From: Telopea speciosissima
Lineage: Eukaryota; Streptophyta; Magnoliopsida; Proteales; Proteaceae
Reading direction: 5' to 3'
NCBI RefSeq assembly: GCF_018873765.1
Contig: NC_057920.1
Coordinates: 12,289,307-12,353,306 of the forward strand
Length of the DNA stretch: 64,000 nucleotides
In this document: positions 54,121 to 64,000 of the stretch, piece by piece
Numbering within the stretch: position 1 is the first letter of the stretch
How the letters are laid out: each line of letters begins with the position of its first letter
The notes under the pieces: generated by a model
What the model saw: only the letters and a program-made list of their open reading frames with translations
Database searches by the model: none
What the model was told of the DNA's origin: nothing
Translations under genes and position numbers: made by a program

Positions 54121-54618
54121 TCACTCCGGTGGGTACAACCACAACTGCTTTGAACCTATACTCAAAACAGAAAACCCGCCACAACTGCTTCGAAGATACC
54201 ACGCCTCTTCTTTTTATTCTTTATCATGATATTTATTAATTAATTATTTTCTTGTTTTCTATTTCAATGGAGTATCCAAGTTTGTTCTTATTTTACTCTT
54301 CCATTTAGCACTAGAAAGTATTAAGAACTAGTAATTCAATAAACACTAAGAGGCCCCATGAACGCGTGAATTGGACTTTGAACTGTTAGAATGTGTGAAA
54401 CTCTCTGCGTGATTCATTCATTGTAGAGTAGGGCATATATACAAGAGATTGGATACTTTACACGGTAGAATAGGTCACCGTTCAATACAACATGAATACT
54501 ACACAACTCACATGTACATGTCACTGTATACACTATCATGAAAATTAAAGCTCCTTAAAACTCCTCTCAGGGTTCCGTGTTTTTGCATGGGTATGTTCCC
54601 TAACGTGCTACGCTTTAC
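54121..54618. other. Spacer with a possible LTR fragment
   Basis: 54384 onward ('tgttagaatgtgtgaaactc', 'cgtgattcattcattgtaga', 'agggcatatatacaag') reads like a short LTR on the minus strand, ending near 'ccctaacg' (~54605). The assignment is tentative. Confidence 0.35.
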
Positions 54619-54791
54619 GGATTTTTATCCCCTCAAGTGCGGTGGCACTGCCCAATGCACCACACTTGAGAATCCAACTGTCCATCCAACACTTGAGAAG
54701 ATAAAAAGACGTCATTGCCCATGTTTTTGACAGTTGGATTCTCAAGTGTGATGCACTGGGCAGTGCACCGCACTTGAGAGGATAAAGATCC
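54619..54791. mobile_element. Hairpin element S, near-perfect arms
   Basis: 'ggatttttatcccctcaagt' opposes 'cttgagaggataaagatcc'. 'cactgcccaatgcacca' opposes 'gatgcactgggcagtg', and 'gagaatccaactgtc' opposes 'gacagttggattctc'. Flanks ACGCTTTAC (54610-54618) and AAGCTTAAC (54792-54800) agree at 7 of 9. The outer words equal those of hairpins Z and N. Confidence 0.8.
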
Positions 54792-55140
54792 AAGCTTAAC
54801 ATGACTCCAAACCTGATTATGGCCATAGATTAATTTTGTTCAGTGGGTTCTTGGGCCTAGCTTATATATCTTGGACTAACATTTGGCTTTCACTTAAACT
54901 CATATGGACGTTTCAAGCCTCAAATGCGATGGGCTGGCTCAATCATCCTTAACATGAGGCTGGACATTGGGTCAAGTGTAGACTGTAGACCTAATGATAG
55001 AAATTGGGCTTGGATGTCCAGGTCCAGTTCGTTAAAAGGCCTGCTCTGAGCCTATAATAGATAGAGGGTGTGCCATTATGGTACAGTTTATTCCATAATG
55101 GGCCTAACCAGGCCCAACAAAGTATGTATCTACCCCAGAA
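54792..55140. repeat. Last array block before unique sequence
   Basis: 'gattatggccatagattaat', 'gatagaaattgggcttgg' and 'gggcctaaccaggcccaac' match ~25030-25345 and ~35060-35170. After ~55,140 I find no further unit homology. Confidence 0.65.
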
Positions 55141-56469
55141 ACTTTCATTCTAGGGAAGTGAGGTTGCATATCAGGGAATCTCTTACTATGGATATTTTGT
55201 TGAGTGCTATAATTTAAGACTCTTTGTTTTTGTTTGTCATAAAAACAAAAGGGGTTAAAGGCTAGGCACACCAGTGCTCTACACAGCCTGAGTTTGTCTC
55301 TCTCCCACCTCTTATGGAAATTATCCCCCTGTCCTCCCCATCCCATCCTCTCCATTATGCACAATCACTAGCTCTAAGAAAGCCAGTGGAGTGCCCAACC
55401 TTTCCCTAAAACAAATATAGATAACTATTAATAGTCAAAAGGTCGTTGTTAGTAAGAAGGAATGGGATCGTGTTAGACTAGAGAAACTTAAGAATAAATG
55501 TTTAGGGTTTTCTTCCTCATTACTATGCCTAGTGAAGTATAATGTTTTACTATTTGCCACATAATAATGCATGGGGTCAGTCCATATGATAGAAGACGAG
55601 GAAAGCATCTCATTGGTACAATTTCAACTTAAAAAAAATAGAAAAAATAACTAAAATTACAAAAGATATTATTTTGTAATTTATATTTATTTTCATTTAA
55701 TGATATTTTGATAATGTTACTGGACCTTCGAATCAGTGACTTTCCTTGTTACCTTTGGATTAAAATTTGGACATTAAAATAAATGTATGTGGTGTATGCC
55801 GCTAGCTTATAAAAATTTGTCATACCGAAGTCTCTCCAAACAAAATATAAATAAGTCCCATGTCATCATCTCAGGTGAGTTATTTCGCTATGCGGGTTAT
55901 TGAATGTAGCGTGGGAGATTCCTCTACGCACCAGCGTGGGGAACCTTTCCCGGTTGTTTATAATCTAGATGCAATTAATGATACGCGCCTTTATCCGACC
56001 GATTACAAGAGGGGGCTCAGGGCCTCAGGCTGACCGCACGCATATTACCTTCGAGTATGCCACGTGGCTCATGTGAATGAAGTTTCTTTTAGCTACTTGG
56101 TGGGACCCATTAATACTGTCCCTCGAGAGACAGATTTGTCACGTAGCTGACGAAATAGTTGAGCATGACATAAAAACTTGCCACGTTGCAATCTAACGTA
56201 AAACTGCACTATAAATAAGATCTCTGTACTACCTACATCCCATAATTGGTTATTGGTGGGCATCGCATAAGACTCCTATTAGATTTTGTACGAATCAGAA
56301 TCATGGTCAGTTATCCAACGGCTGCAAACTCTCAATCATAATACAAGTCAGTTAGATGACTTAGATCGTTAAATCAACGGTCCTGATTGGCGGAGCACCT
56401 AATCATTGGAATATTTACGTAGAATTATGAATTATGCAAAGGTGGAGTTGGCCTGAAGCACATGATGGA
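55141..56469. other. Unique sequence upstream of the phosphoesterase gene
   Basis: There is no gene and no array block. 55860-56060 is GC-richer. The stretch nearest the gene should hold its promoter, but no clear TATA box stands out. It may be TATA-less with pyrimidine-rich initiator sequence (~56508-56548). Confidence 0.45.
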
Positions 56470-57536
56470 TATATTGTAAGCTATGTAAATTATAAGCTAT
56501 CATTTTTTCTTTTTTCTTTTTCTAATTTTCACTCTCTCTCTATCTCTCATGGTGATTTGAATGGAGAGTGGAGGAGAATATGCCATTTCCTGGTTCCTTG
56601 CAAACATTCCGGGATGCCATGCCAAGTCGGTCCTACGAACCCCAATTCCCTTCACCTTTAAAACCTCAAGGACTCCCCTTCCTTTCATTTCTCCTCCTTC
56701 TCCTCTCATTTTCCCTCATTCAGGTACCTCTGTCTCTCAATCTCTATTCCAAGTTTCTTCTTCTTTTTTTTTATTTTTTCATTTTTTGTGTTTTTCTTTG
56801 CTCAGTATTCAATACAATGTTGTTCGATGGAAGTACAATAGGTTCTGTCTCGTCTGTTTTCCAAATTAACATTTCTGTGTTTTTTATTCCTTTTTTGTTT
56901 TTGGGTTTTATTATGGATTTATGGTGTAAAAACTTCACAATGTCTCTTCTGGGTTTCTCGTATCTGCGTCTGCTTCTCTCCCTTTTGTTTTATCTTGCTC
57001 TGCAATGTCTGAAATAAAACCCTAAGATTTACTATTTTACGTGGTTTTGTTTTTTGAACAATCAAATTGGAAAAAGAGGAATGTTAACCCTTCTTGTTTT
57101 GTTGCTAAGTTGTGCTGCTACTGCTTTTTATCATTTCCTCTTTTTCTTCTCTGTTTTTCTTAATTGATGCTATTTACTACATATTATACTTAGAAAATGT
57201 GTGAATCAGTAACTTAGTGGAGGAGTTTTATTTCACGCCATTCTGGATACTGGTAGTTTTATGCTTTTACAGAGATATTTGATGTTGTAATTCTTACATT
57301 TCGCTAATTATAAATTCATTAGCTGCATGGTTCCATCATAGGTGTGTTGTGTTTTATAATACAAGGGACTATAATCTGAAGGCTTCTCTGAGAACTATTT
57401 CCTTGCAGATTTTCTAGATGAACTTGATTTCAAGGACTGGGAGAAATTTCTATGTTGGATGTGGCTTCTGCAAGTGCCATTCCTTTGAAAGTGCATTAAA
57501 TGAGTGAAGTAACATAAATTTCTTGGACAAAGATTG
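56470..57536 (+). promoter_or_regulatory. 5' untranslated leader with intron and upstream frames
   Basis: A leader exon probably ends at 56723 (donor 'cag|gtacct'). The next exon begins at 57409 (acceptor 'ttccttgcag'), leaving 128 nt before the ATG. Upstream ATGs are at 56549, 56561 and 56580. After predicted splicing the 56561 frame runs about 80 codons and stops at ~57485-57487, and the 56580 frame ends just past the junction. Such frames would be expected to lower translation. The transcription start is not determined. Confidence 0.55.
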
Positions 57537-59559
57537 ATGGGATCCTCAAAGCCGTCTATTGGTCTACTAGATACCTTCAAGATGGACAGGGTCAGAACAA
57601 TATTGACCCCAACATATCCATATCCACATGAACATTCACGCCATGCCATAATTGCAGTAGTCGTGGGGTGTTTATTCTTTATTTCATCAGATAACATGCA
57701 TACTCTCATACAGAAGTTAGACAACAATATTAAATGGTGGTCAATGTATGCGTGCTTGCTTGGATTTTTCTATTTCTTTTCATCTCCATTCGTTGGGAAG
57801 ACGATTAAACCAAGCTATTCAAACTTCAGTAGGTGGTATGTAATTTATTCTAAAGCTTATGGTTATATCTGGACTTCTTCTTGTTGATTCCTAGCTTAGG
57901 GTGTGTAGACCCTGGATGTTGCTGACTTTTAGAAATTGATTATATTTCAGGTATGTTGCATGGATTCTAATAGCTGCTTTGTATCATCTTCCCAGTTTTC
58001 AATCAATGGGAGTGGATATGAGGATGAACCTGTCGCTATTTTTGACGATTTACATCTCTTCTATTTTGTTTCTTCTTGTTTTCCATATTATATTCCTTGG
58101 CATGTGGTATATTGGACTTGTTGCTCGTGTGGCTGGAAAGCGGCCAGAGATCCTAGCCATATTTCAAAATTGTGCTGTAAGTGATACTAAAACACACATA
58201 TGAGTGTATATTAACAGACATGTCTGTTGCTTCTGTCGGTCACATTAATCCTTTTTTTTTTGGACTCCGTCATACTTGTGCAGGTCATTAGTATAGCCTG
58301 CTGTGTATTTTATAGTCACTGCGGTAACCGTGCTGTTTTGTGGGAAAGACCTTTTGAAAGGAGAAGTTCTGGCTGGTTTTCCATTTGGAAGAAAGAAGAA
58401 AGAAACACATTGCTGGCAAAATTTCTGCGTATGAATGAGTTGAAAGATCAGGTCTGCTCATCCTGGTTTGCCCCGGTGGGATCAGCCAGTGATTACCCAC
58501 TTCTGTCGAAGTGGGTTATCTATGGAGAGGTATGGAGGAAGCCATTTTTTGTTTTAAATATATTTCTTTATTTTTTATTGTATTTTATCTGGATATTACC
58601 TTCTGTTGTCATTTCTGTTTACACCATTCCCCTCATTTTTTTTATCAATACCCCTTTTTTTTTTTCAGTTAGCTTGTAGCGGATCATGTCCGGGAACATC
58701 AAATGAAATCTCTCCTATATATTCATTGTGGGCCACATTTATATGTCTTTACATTGCCAATTATGTGGTGGAACGGTCTACGGGGTTAGTGCTGATTTGT
58801 ATATTCTCCTGTTGCATTTGATGAGATATATTCAGTCGAATTCTCCATATCTGTAAGAGAACTGCCGCCATTTGAAAAAAATCACCAGATCAAGTGTTAA
58901 ATTTATGATGGGTTTTATTTTGGATGGGGGCATCAGTGTGAAGGTTTAGTGCTTATACTCTAACTCCAGTTTGAATCGGTATTGGCCTCACCAAAAATTC
59001 CTTAGCCCAAATTCTGCCTATATCTGACCTTGGTCATTTATTATGACCTCAGTTTTAAAGATGGTTGAGATCATGTAACTAGGCTGATTTCTCTCCGATG
59101 TTTAAATATCTTTAATGGAACCTACAATTGGATCCATTCTATTTGAGTAGTAGATGAGAAATGAAGTCTTTATATCATATTCTTCTTGTATTATATTTGA
59201 TATTCTGAGGATGTTAGTCCAAATTCATTTGATCTAATCCGTTATGGTTTTAATTTTGAATTCATTAATTTTGCCATTTAACAGATGGGCTCTTACTCAC
59301 CCTTTGCCAGTTGAGGAATATGAGAAGCTGAAGAAACAACAGATGAAACCTGATTTCTTGGATATGGTTCCCTGGTACTCAGGGTATGTGTTTACAATTT
59401 TGCTCTGTTATTTGCATCAAGGAGAAAACTCCATTAACCATCCTGATGAAGCTGTTGGAAATATATTGTAGGACATCTGCCGATTTATTTAAGACTGTTT
59501 TTGACCTCCTGGTATCTGTAACAGTATTCGTTGGTCGATTTGATATGCGTATGATGCAG
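57537..59559 (+). CDS. Calcineurin-like metallophosphoesterase superfamily protein, N-terminal part (6 exons, 3' end outside window)
   Basis: Exons: 57537-57835, 57951-58176, 58284-58529, 58669-58784, 59285-59383 and 59472-59559. All have GT-AG borders and the joined frame is open for 358 codons. The protein begins MGSSKPSIGLLDTFKMDRVR, then YPYPHEHSRHAIIAVVVGCL. Several hydrophobic spans follow (about residues 37-53, 68-88, 101-115, 125-155 and around 177-190, later WATFICLYIANYV and KTVFDLLVSVTVFVG). It closely resembles the conserved N-terminus of the large plant proteins exemplified by Arabidopsis At4g11800/At4g23000, which carry a metallophosphoesterase domain further on. That catalytic domain is not in this window, so activity cannot be judged. 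The ATG at 57537 matches the family start. The downstream intron is at least 4.4 kb and full of transposon sequence. Identification is from recalled family resemblance. Confidence 0.85.
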
Positions 59560-61592
59560 GTACTCTTCGATGTTATATTAATTAATATATAGTCTCGCCC
59601 AATGGTTTTTCATCTTTTAATTGACCATTTTAATTGTTAACAAATCCTCTGTTAGATAACCATCTGAAAAGTTCAATGATCCTTGGATGTCTTTCTTTGT
59701 TAAATGTTGTGCCCAACTATAGTCAGCAAGAACTTAATTATTCCGAAAAAGATATCTCAAATGCGCACTTTGATGGAGCCTATGGTGTTTGATAGAGTGA
59801 AATCGTTAAGAATGATCAAACCAAAATAGTTGGGATAAATGACTAATGATGATAATAGAGAACTCTCAGAAATCTTGATCAGCATTTAGTACAATTTGAT
59901 GCATTAATGTTTTAAATGACTCAACTAATTTCCTACTCTTGCTCCACCTCTTTGGTGGTAAAATTCTGATGTGTCTGTGTATAGATTTTCCTTTTGGAGA
60001 AATTCCTGGGAACATGAACTGTAGATTTCTTATTGTCTTATGCAGGGCAAACCCAAGAGGTTTCAGATTTTATGTAAGAAATCGAACATGTTAAGATTTT
60101 GAAAAGTATGAACTTCTTGAGCTTCAAAATAGAATTTACAAACTATTTTTGGTTTCCTTAATCCAATAAAGTTCTAATCGATATTCCTTAATCCTTATTG
60201 ATATGCCCTCTACCTCACGGGCCCCTATCTTTACTTGGATGCTTCAAAATAGGAGCCTCAACTGTGTCTGACACGTGTTGGCAAATATTCCTACCCCATC
60301 ACACATGAACACTGCAACTACTACCATACTAACATGTTAATGCAAAAGTCGATTTCGAACCAGGGACACCAGCAGGAGATCGCTTGCAGCCAGGATCAAC
60401 ACAATAAGTATGAATTAATTGATTAACTGAAACTTTTATTGCTTTTTTTTCCTGTTTAAATATGAAAGAAGAACATAGAAAAGGATAAGAAGAAGAGGAT
60501 ATAGAGAAGATAGAAGAAGATGGGGGGTAGGGGATGGCTTTCTCTGCTTGGGTCTCTCACCGACAGCCATCCCAACTGTTGAAACAAGGATATTCTCCCA
60601 TAAACGATGGCAACATGGCTTGAAAATTCTATTCTCCAAAATCTGTTTCTATTACAACAAAGGCTGCCTATTTAATGGAATAAGTTAGCTTACAAAATAA
60701 GAAACTTAAGAAATAGTAACTTCTAAAAATAGAAACCTAATGAAAATAGAAATTAGGTTTTATAGTTCAGCCAACATGCAAGGAACAAAATAGCAACTAG
60801 TAAATATAATAACTACAAAAAAGAAAGAAACAAAATTAGAAACTACTAGATACCTAGACTTAATAACTAAGAGACAATTACAAAAATAGAAACTAAGTTA
60901 ACAAAATTAGAAACTACTAGATACCTAGACTTAATAACTAAGAAACAATTACAAAAATAGAAACTAAGTTAATAGCAACTTCTAATAGAATACTCCACCA
61001 ACATACAACAGCTAATCTTCACACCAGCTGTCCATATCAGTCCCCAAATCACTGTTCACTTGAATAGTGTTGTGTGAACAGTATTTTCAGCCCTTTTTTC
61101 AAGATGGGGAGAGCTGATGTAGATCACAAGTCCATATGTACCCGCAGGAACAAGCCCCAAAACCAGTCCAACAAGGTTGTGGGATTCAACTTCTGTGAGA
61201 GACAGCCTAGTCTGATGATGTGACAAGTTTTTGTTGGTTTGATGGAGCGTCAGCTAAGGCAGCCCCAGCCCAAAGAGAAGCATGAAGAAGATAAGAGACC
61301 AAGACAAAAAAAAAAGTTACTTTTCACATGAACAGTACCCGAGTTACTGTTCACGTGAACAGTAATTTGTGGCACCTATGGACAGATTTGTTCCTATTTT
61401 TGTTTAGCTATGTTAGTTTACCTTGTTTCTATTTTCCAGTTTGGTTGTAATAGGAGATTAGATAGTTTCTAAATTCAGTTTTAGCAAGTTAGCACTAGTT
61501 TCTAATTTCAGATTTAGAAAGTAGGCTTAAATCTGATTTATATTGAAGGATTATGTACCGGTCAAACTTAATTTGGTGTGCTGTGTGCGTGA
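59560..61592. other. Large intron (part), with a 71-bp tandem duplication
   Basis: No further exon of the phosphoesterase was found. A near-perfect 71-bp direct duplication lies at 60831-60901 and 60902-60972 ('gaaactactagatacctaga' in each). 61060-61085 and 61330-61360 contain inverted 'ctgttcac'/'gtgaacag' words, suggesting old retrotransposon LTR sequence. Poly-T and GA-rich tracts are present. Confidence 0.5.
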
Positions 61593-61600
61593 ATGCTGTC

Positions 61601-61940
61601 CATAGTTGTCACGGCGATCCAAGTCGGTGGAGGGGTGTCACGTCGATATATCGACATGTCGCCCGCCATGGCGAGCATGTCGACCATGTTTTATTTTTTA
61701 TTTTCTCTATTTTTAATGTGTTAATAGATGTATACTCAAGCCATGTTTTATTTTTTCTCTATTGTTTCTCAAGTTTTAAGAAGAAAATTCAGAAATCGAA
61801 GAAGAAATCGAAGAGGGAAGAAGAAATCGAAGACAGGAAGAAGAAATCGAAGAGGGAAAGAGAGACAGGAAGAAGAAATCAAAGAGGGTCGCCATGGCGT
61901 AGGTCACCATGCAACCCTCTCCAGCGCCATGACAACTATG
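61601..61940. mobile_element. hAT-type MITE, 340 bp, perfect 8-bp target duplication
   Basis: Terminus CATAGTTGTCACGGCG (61601-61616) is inverted as CGCCATGACAACTATG (61925-61940) with one mismatch. ATGCTGTC is at 61593-61600 and 61941-61948. Internal 'gccatggcg' palindromes and GA-rich 'gaagaaatcgaagag' repeats fill the centre. A related terminus ('cttgacaactatgat') occurs at ~62309-62323. Confidence 0.85.
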
Positions 61941-61948
61941 ATGCTGTC

Positions 61949-62550
61949 AAAATTGCTCTGAATGAAAATATATTTTTAGACATCAAAACAAATGAATATT
62001 TTACTACACTTTTGGTTTTTAGCAATGTTTTACCATATTAAGATTTATGGAATTTTTAGATCGGAGAAAAACCCCAACATTGAAAAGTTGAAAATTGGAC
62101 CTACCACCGAAAATCCAGTTTTTGTTCTTGAACCGGGGGGGTGTGAGGGTGGGATTGACCTTTTATCCTTTTGGAATTTGATTTTTTAACTATTTTGATT
62201 GGATTCAAATAGGGGGATTTGCTTATTTATGAATAATATCTTAAGTAAATGAAATACCAAATATAAAAACATTTACTGAAATGATATTTGGCATAAATAA
62301 GTGTCTGTCTTGACAACTATGATTCTCAGTACACTGTGCGTACACTAGTAAACTTGGGTAAAAAACCACAAGTTCATGCAATGTGTTTAGAATGTCAAAA
62401 TAAGCTGTATACAAAAATTCAGATAAAAAAAAACATTTCTGGGCCTCAAAACCACCAGCTCGAGTTGGCTGGGAAAAAACCACAAGTTTTGACCAGGTTT
62501 CGACCATATCTCGGTTTCTGGTTGGTTGAAACTCGAGTTTTAGAACCTTG
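61949..62550. other. Intron sequence with a repeat cutting the gypsy gag
   Basis: 62300-62545 shows 'tgacaactatga', two 'aaaaccacaagttttg'-like words and 'ctcgagttttagaacc'. It interrupts or replaces the C-terminal part of the gypsy gag frame. It is probably a further MITE or a rearranged copy. Nothing else was recognised. Confidence 0.4.
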
Positions 62551-63526
62551 CTCTCAACCACCGCTTTATCTTCCACTGTTTCAGCTTTGTCTACTTTGAT
62601 CTCTTCAATGTAGACCACTTCAGTAGAATCTTCCACATGTTGACCTTCCATCTTTGAAGCTTCAAGCACTGTGTTTTCTTTTTCATCCCAATTCACTATG
62701 ATCACTTCAGCTTTATCTTCAACTGGTGCTCTCTCAATTTCCTTTGGCAATGTAAATTTGCATTCAGCCTTTGATTTAACATTGTTGATGTCAGATTTCC
62801 AACAATCTTCAACTTGCAAACTGAATCTCATTGATGGAGGCTTCAAGTTGTCTTCAGCTTTGGAGGCCTTTTGGTGATGATGTTGTCGAAGGAAAATTAA
62901 TTTACCTTGCTGTAGAGCTTTGAACGTCCATGGTAAATATTTGTCACTTAGTTCTTGCTTCATCTCTACCCATGTAACGAGGGCTCTACCATGGTATTCA
63001 AGATCATTCATATGGGTTCTCCACCACTTATGTGCTAATCCCACTAGCTTAGTGCAAGTTAGTCTCATCTATTTAAAAAACTCAGATAAATAATACCAAT
63101 CAAAATAATTATCCAAAGCAGATAACCAATCATAAAATACATGTGGATCATGTCTGCCATCGTATTCCTTCAACTCGAGATTAACGTTGTGTGTATCATC
63201 AAAATGTCGATGAGGAGTACCAGTATCTCCATTAAAATAGGATCTCACATGTTCTTCAAAAGTTGGCCTAGCCTCTAGGGTTCTAGGCTGTTCCCTTTCT
63301 TCTCTGTTCCTTCTGTTAGAGCGATGAATTTGAGACTGTACCTGATATCTGTCTTCTTTGAGTGGTTGGTTAGTTTCCTTTACTGAAGTAATTTGATATC
63401 CCTCAAGTTGTTGCAACCTTTCACTAATAGTTCTTTGTTCAGCCGCTGATTGCTGAAACATCTCAATAACCTTACCCATAGGATCAGGTGGTGCTGGTAG
63501 TATGATTGGATCTTCACCCTCTGCCA
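62551..63526 (-). pseudogene. Ty3/gypsy gag, one in-frame stop, 3' truncated
   Basis: The frame starts at the ATG 63524-63526 (MAEGEDPIILPAPPDPMGKV). It has a coiled-coil-like segment (AAEQRTISERLQQLEG), then NVNLELKEYDGRHDPHVFYD and WLSALDNYFDWY, the typical gypsy gag core. A TAG at 63069-63071 interrupts it. The same frame continues with LTCTKLVGLAHKWWRTHMND and EMKQELSDKYLPWTFK, the conserved second half of the gag domain. An unusual acidic Val/Glu/Lys-rich stretch follows. The zinc knuckle and pol are missing. It lies within the host gene's intron in antisense orientation. Confidence 0.8.
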
Positions 63527-63528
63527 TA

Positions 63529-63540
63529 GCTCTGATACCA
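63529..63540 (-). other. Primer binding site of the gypsy element
   Basis: The minus strand reads TGGTATCAGAGC, the common plant LTR-retrotransposon site complementary to the 3' end of initiator methionine tRNA. It is followed after 2 nt by the gag ATG, an unusually compact leader. Confidence 0.8.
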
Positions 63541-63546
63541 ATTTTA

Positions 63547-64000
63547 TGTAGTCCTGGATTGAATATAATCCAACTAGAAGCCAAAACCAGGATCTGTTTT
63601 TCAAGGGAGATTCAGTTAGAGTTACATTAATGGAAAGATCAAATTTAGGGTTAGGGTTTAGTGGGATCTAGAGTTTGATGTTAGGGTTAGGGTAACTTGA
63701 TGTAGGAGAGTCTTTCAGTGAAGGTCTCGTTAACAAATAACCAGTCTAAGACTGCTGGACAGAATCGGCAACAAGTATGGTTGAGTTAGACCGTTAGGGT
63801 TAGGCTTTGGAAGATGGGAATTGCGGGTTTAGGGTTAAAGGCTGGGCAGAATTGGTGCAGGTTTGGATCGAGTTCTGTATGGAGGTGGAGAAGCACTCGA
63901 ACTAGGTTTGTACTTGTTAATGGCAGCAAACTGAAATAAAACCTTCAAACTTGAAGAACAGCAGTAGAGGATGCAATAAAGTAACCAAACGATCCACCCG
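63547..64000 (-). mobile_element. Probable 5' LTR of the gypsy element, runs off the window
   Basis: On the minus strand the LTR would end TACA at 63547-63550, six bases before the primer binding site. Telomere-like words ('gggttagggttt') occur at ~63645-63690 and ~63795-63840. The other end lies beyond 64000, so the call rests on position. Confidence 0.5.

Larger units (their letters stand above)
424..55140. repeat. Tandem segmental array of CEP-bearing units (~7-11 kb each)
   Basis: Marker blocks recur in the same order and orientation. A block of 'ggacgattgtgag' with 'ggctggaaagt' is at ~792, ~7950 and ~27175. 'cttcatcatgttgtcat' is at ~1045 and ~8935. 'accatatag' with 'agagctt' is at ~1428, ~9698 and ~23530. 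A block just 3' of the CEP genes ('catagtttccttc') is at ~11380, ~28080 and ~39015. 'gcatgtcccatgcat' is at ~5895, ~14015, ~31373 and ~51246. 'tgcaccatctctcctc' is at ~6855, ~14770 and ~32100. 'gggttgttgggcctacctta' and relatives are at ~18430, ~25068, ~35099, ~53010 and ~54845. CEP spacing is 7.8, 9.8, 6.7, 10.9 and 8.9 kb. The differences come mostly from later transposon insertions. Homology ends near 55,140. Confidence 0.85.

Noticed and set aside
56568..57017. 149-codon frame as the true start of the phosphoesterase
   Set aside because: It runs through the predicted donor at 56723 into T-rich intron, and its first codon is GTG. The family start matches the ATG at 57537.
61553..62041. 162-codon frame with Lys/Arg/Glu-rich stretch
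   Set aside because: It spans the complete hAT-type MITE at 61601-61940, and the charged stretch is the GA-rich centre of the MITE.
63640..63840. Telomere-like TTTAGGG words
   Set aside because: There are only a few scattered copies next to a gypsy primer binding site. They are most likely LTR sequence, not an interstitial telomere.
1..64000. CRISPR arrays, operons, tRNA or rRNA genes
   Set aside because: No direct-repeat/spacer array, no bacterial-type gene layout and no tRNA or rRNA sequence were recognised. The 91-bp repeats at 20661 are transposon subterminal repeats.

Overview
The window is nuclear DNA from a flowering plant, probably a eudicot. It is AT-rich and packed with LTR retrotransposon, LINE, MITE and microsatellite sequence. 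It has plant-type spliced genes with GT-AG introns and intronless secreted-peptide genes with plant TATA boxes. I do not assign a species.

Positions ~424-55,140 are a tandem segmental array. The unit is about 7-11 kb and every copy has the same orientation. Each unit carries one small intronless gene on the minus strand for a C-TERMINALLY ENCODED PEPTIDE (CEP) hormone precursor: a signal peptide, a variable middle region, and one CEP domain close to the C-terminus. I number them CEP-1 to CEP-6 by position: 3998-4399, 11781-12155, 21619-21954, 28357-28773, 39219-39560 and 48115-48576. A fragment of a seventh lies at ~53754-53800. CEP-1, -4 and -6 encode the same 15-residue peptide (DFRPTAPGHSPGIGH). 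CEP-2 and CEP-3 encode variants. CEP-5 has a single in-frame stop and a more divergent domain. Each gene has a conserved 5' module: TATA box about 95-195 bp before the ATG, then a purine/pyrimidine-rich leader.

Between the genes are collinear decayed blocks, including old LINE RNase H and zinc-binding remnants shared by several units. Copy-specific insertions break them up. The most striking are at least fifteen short (about 130-190 bp) hairpin elements. Many are bounded by 8-10 bp target duplications, and many share a central motif although their arms differ. Other insertions are a Mutator-like element with ~180 bp inverted termini (48984-49929), an 829-bp inverted-terminal element (16790-17618), a CACTA-like end with 91-bp subterminal repeats (20661-21316), hAT-type MITEs (one duplicated with CEP-2 and CEP-4), a solo LTR with perfect 5-bp duplication (2240-2846), and a 3'-truncated Ty1/copia element (42143-45892).

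After ~55,140 the array stops. A conserved single-copy gene starts on the plus strand: six coding exons (57537-59559) give the N-terminal membrane part of a large calcineurin-like metallophosphoesterase superfamily protein. No further exon is seen, so its last visible intron is at least 4.4 kb. It contains a hAT-like MITE (61601-61940) and the 5' part of a Ty3/gypsy element on the minus strand (gag, primer binding site and the edge of an LTR running off the window).
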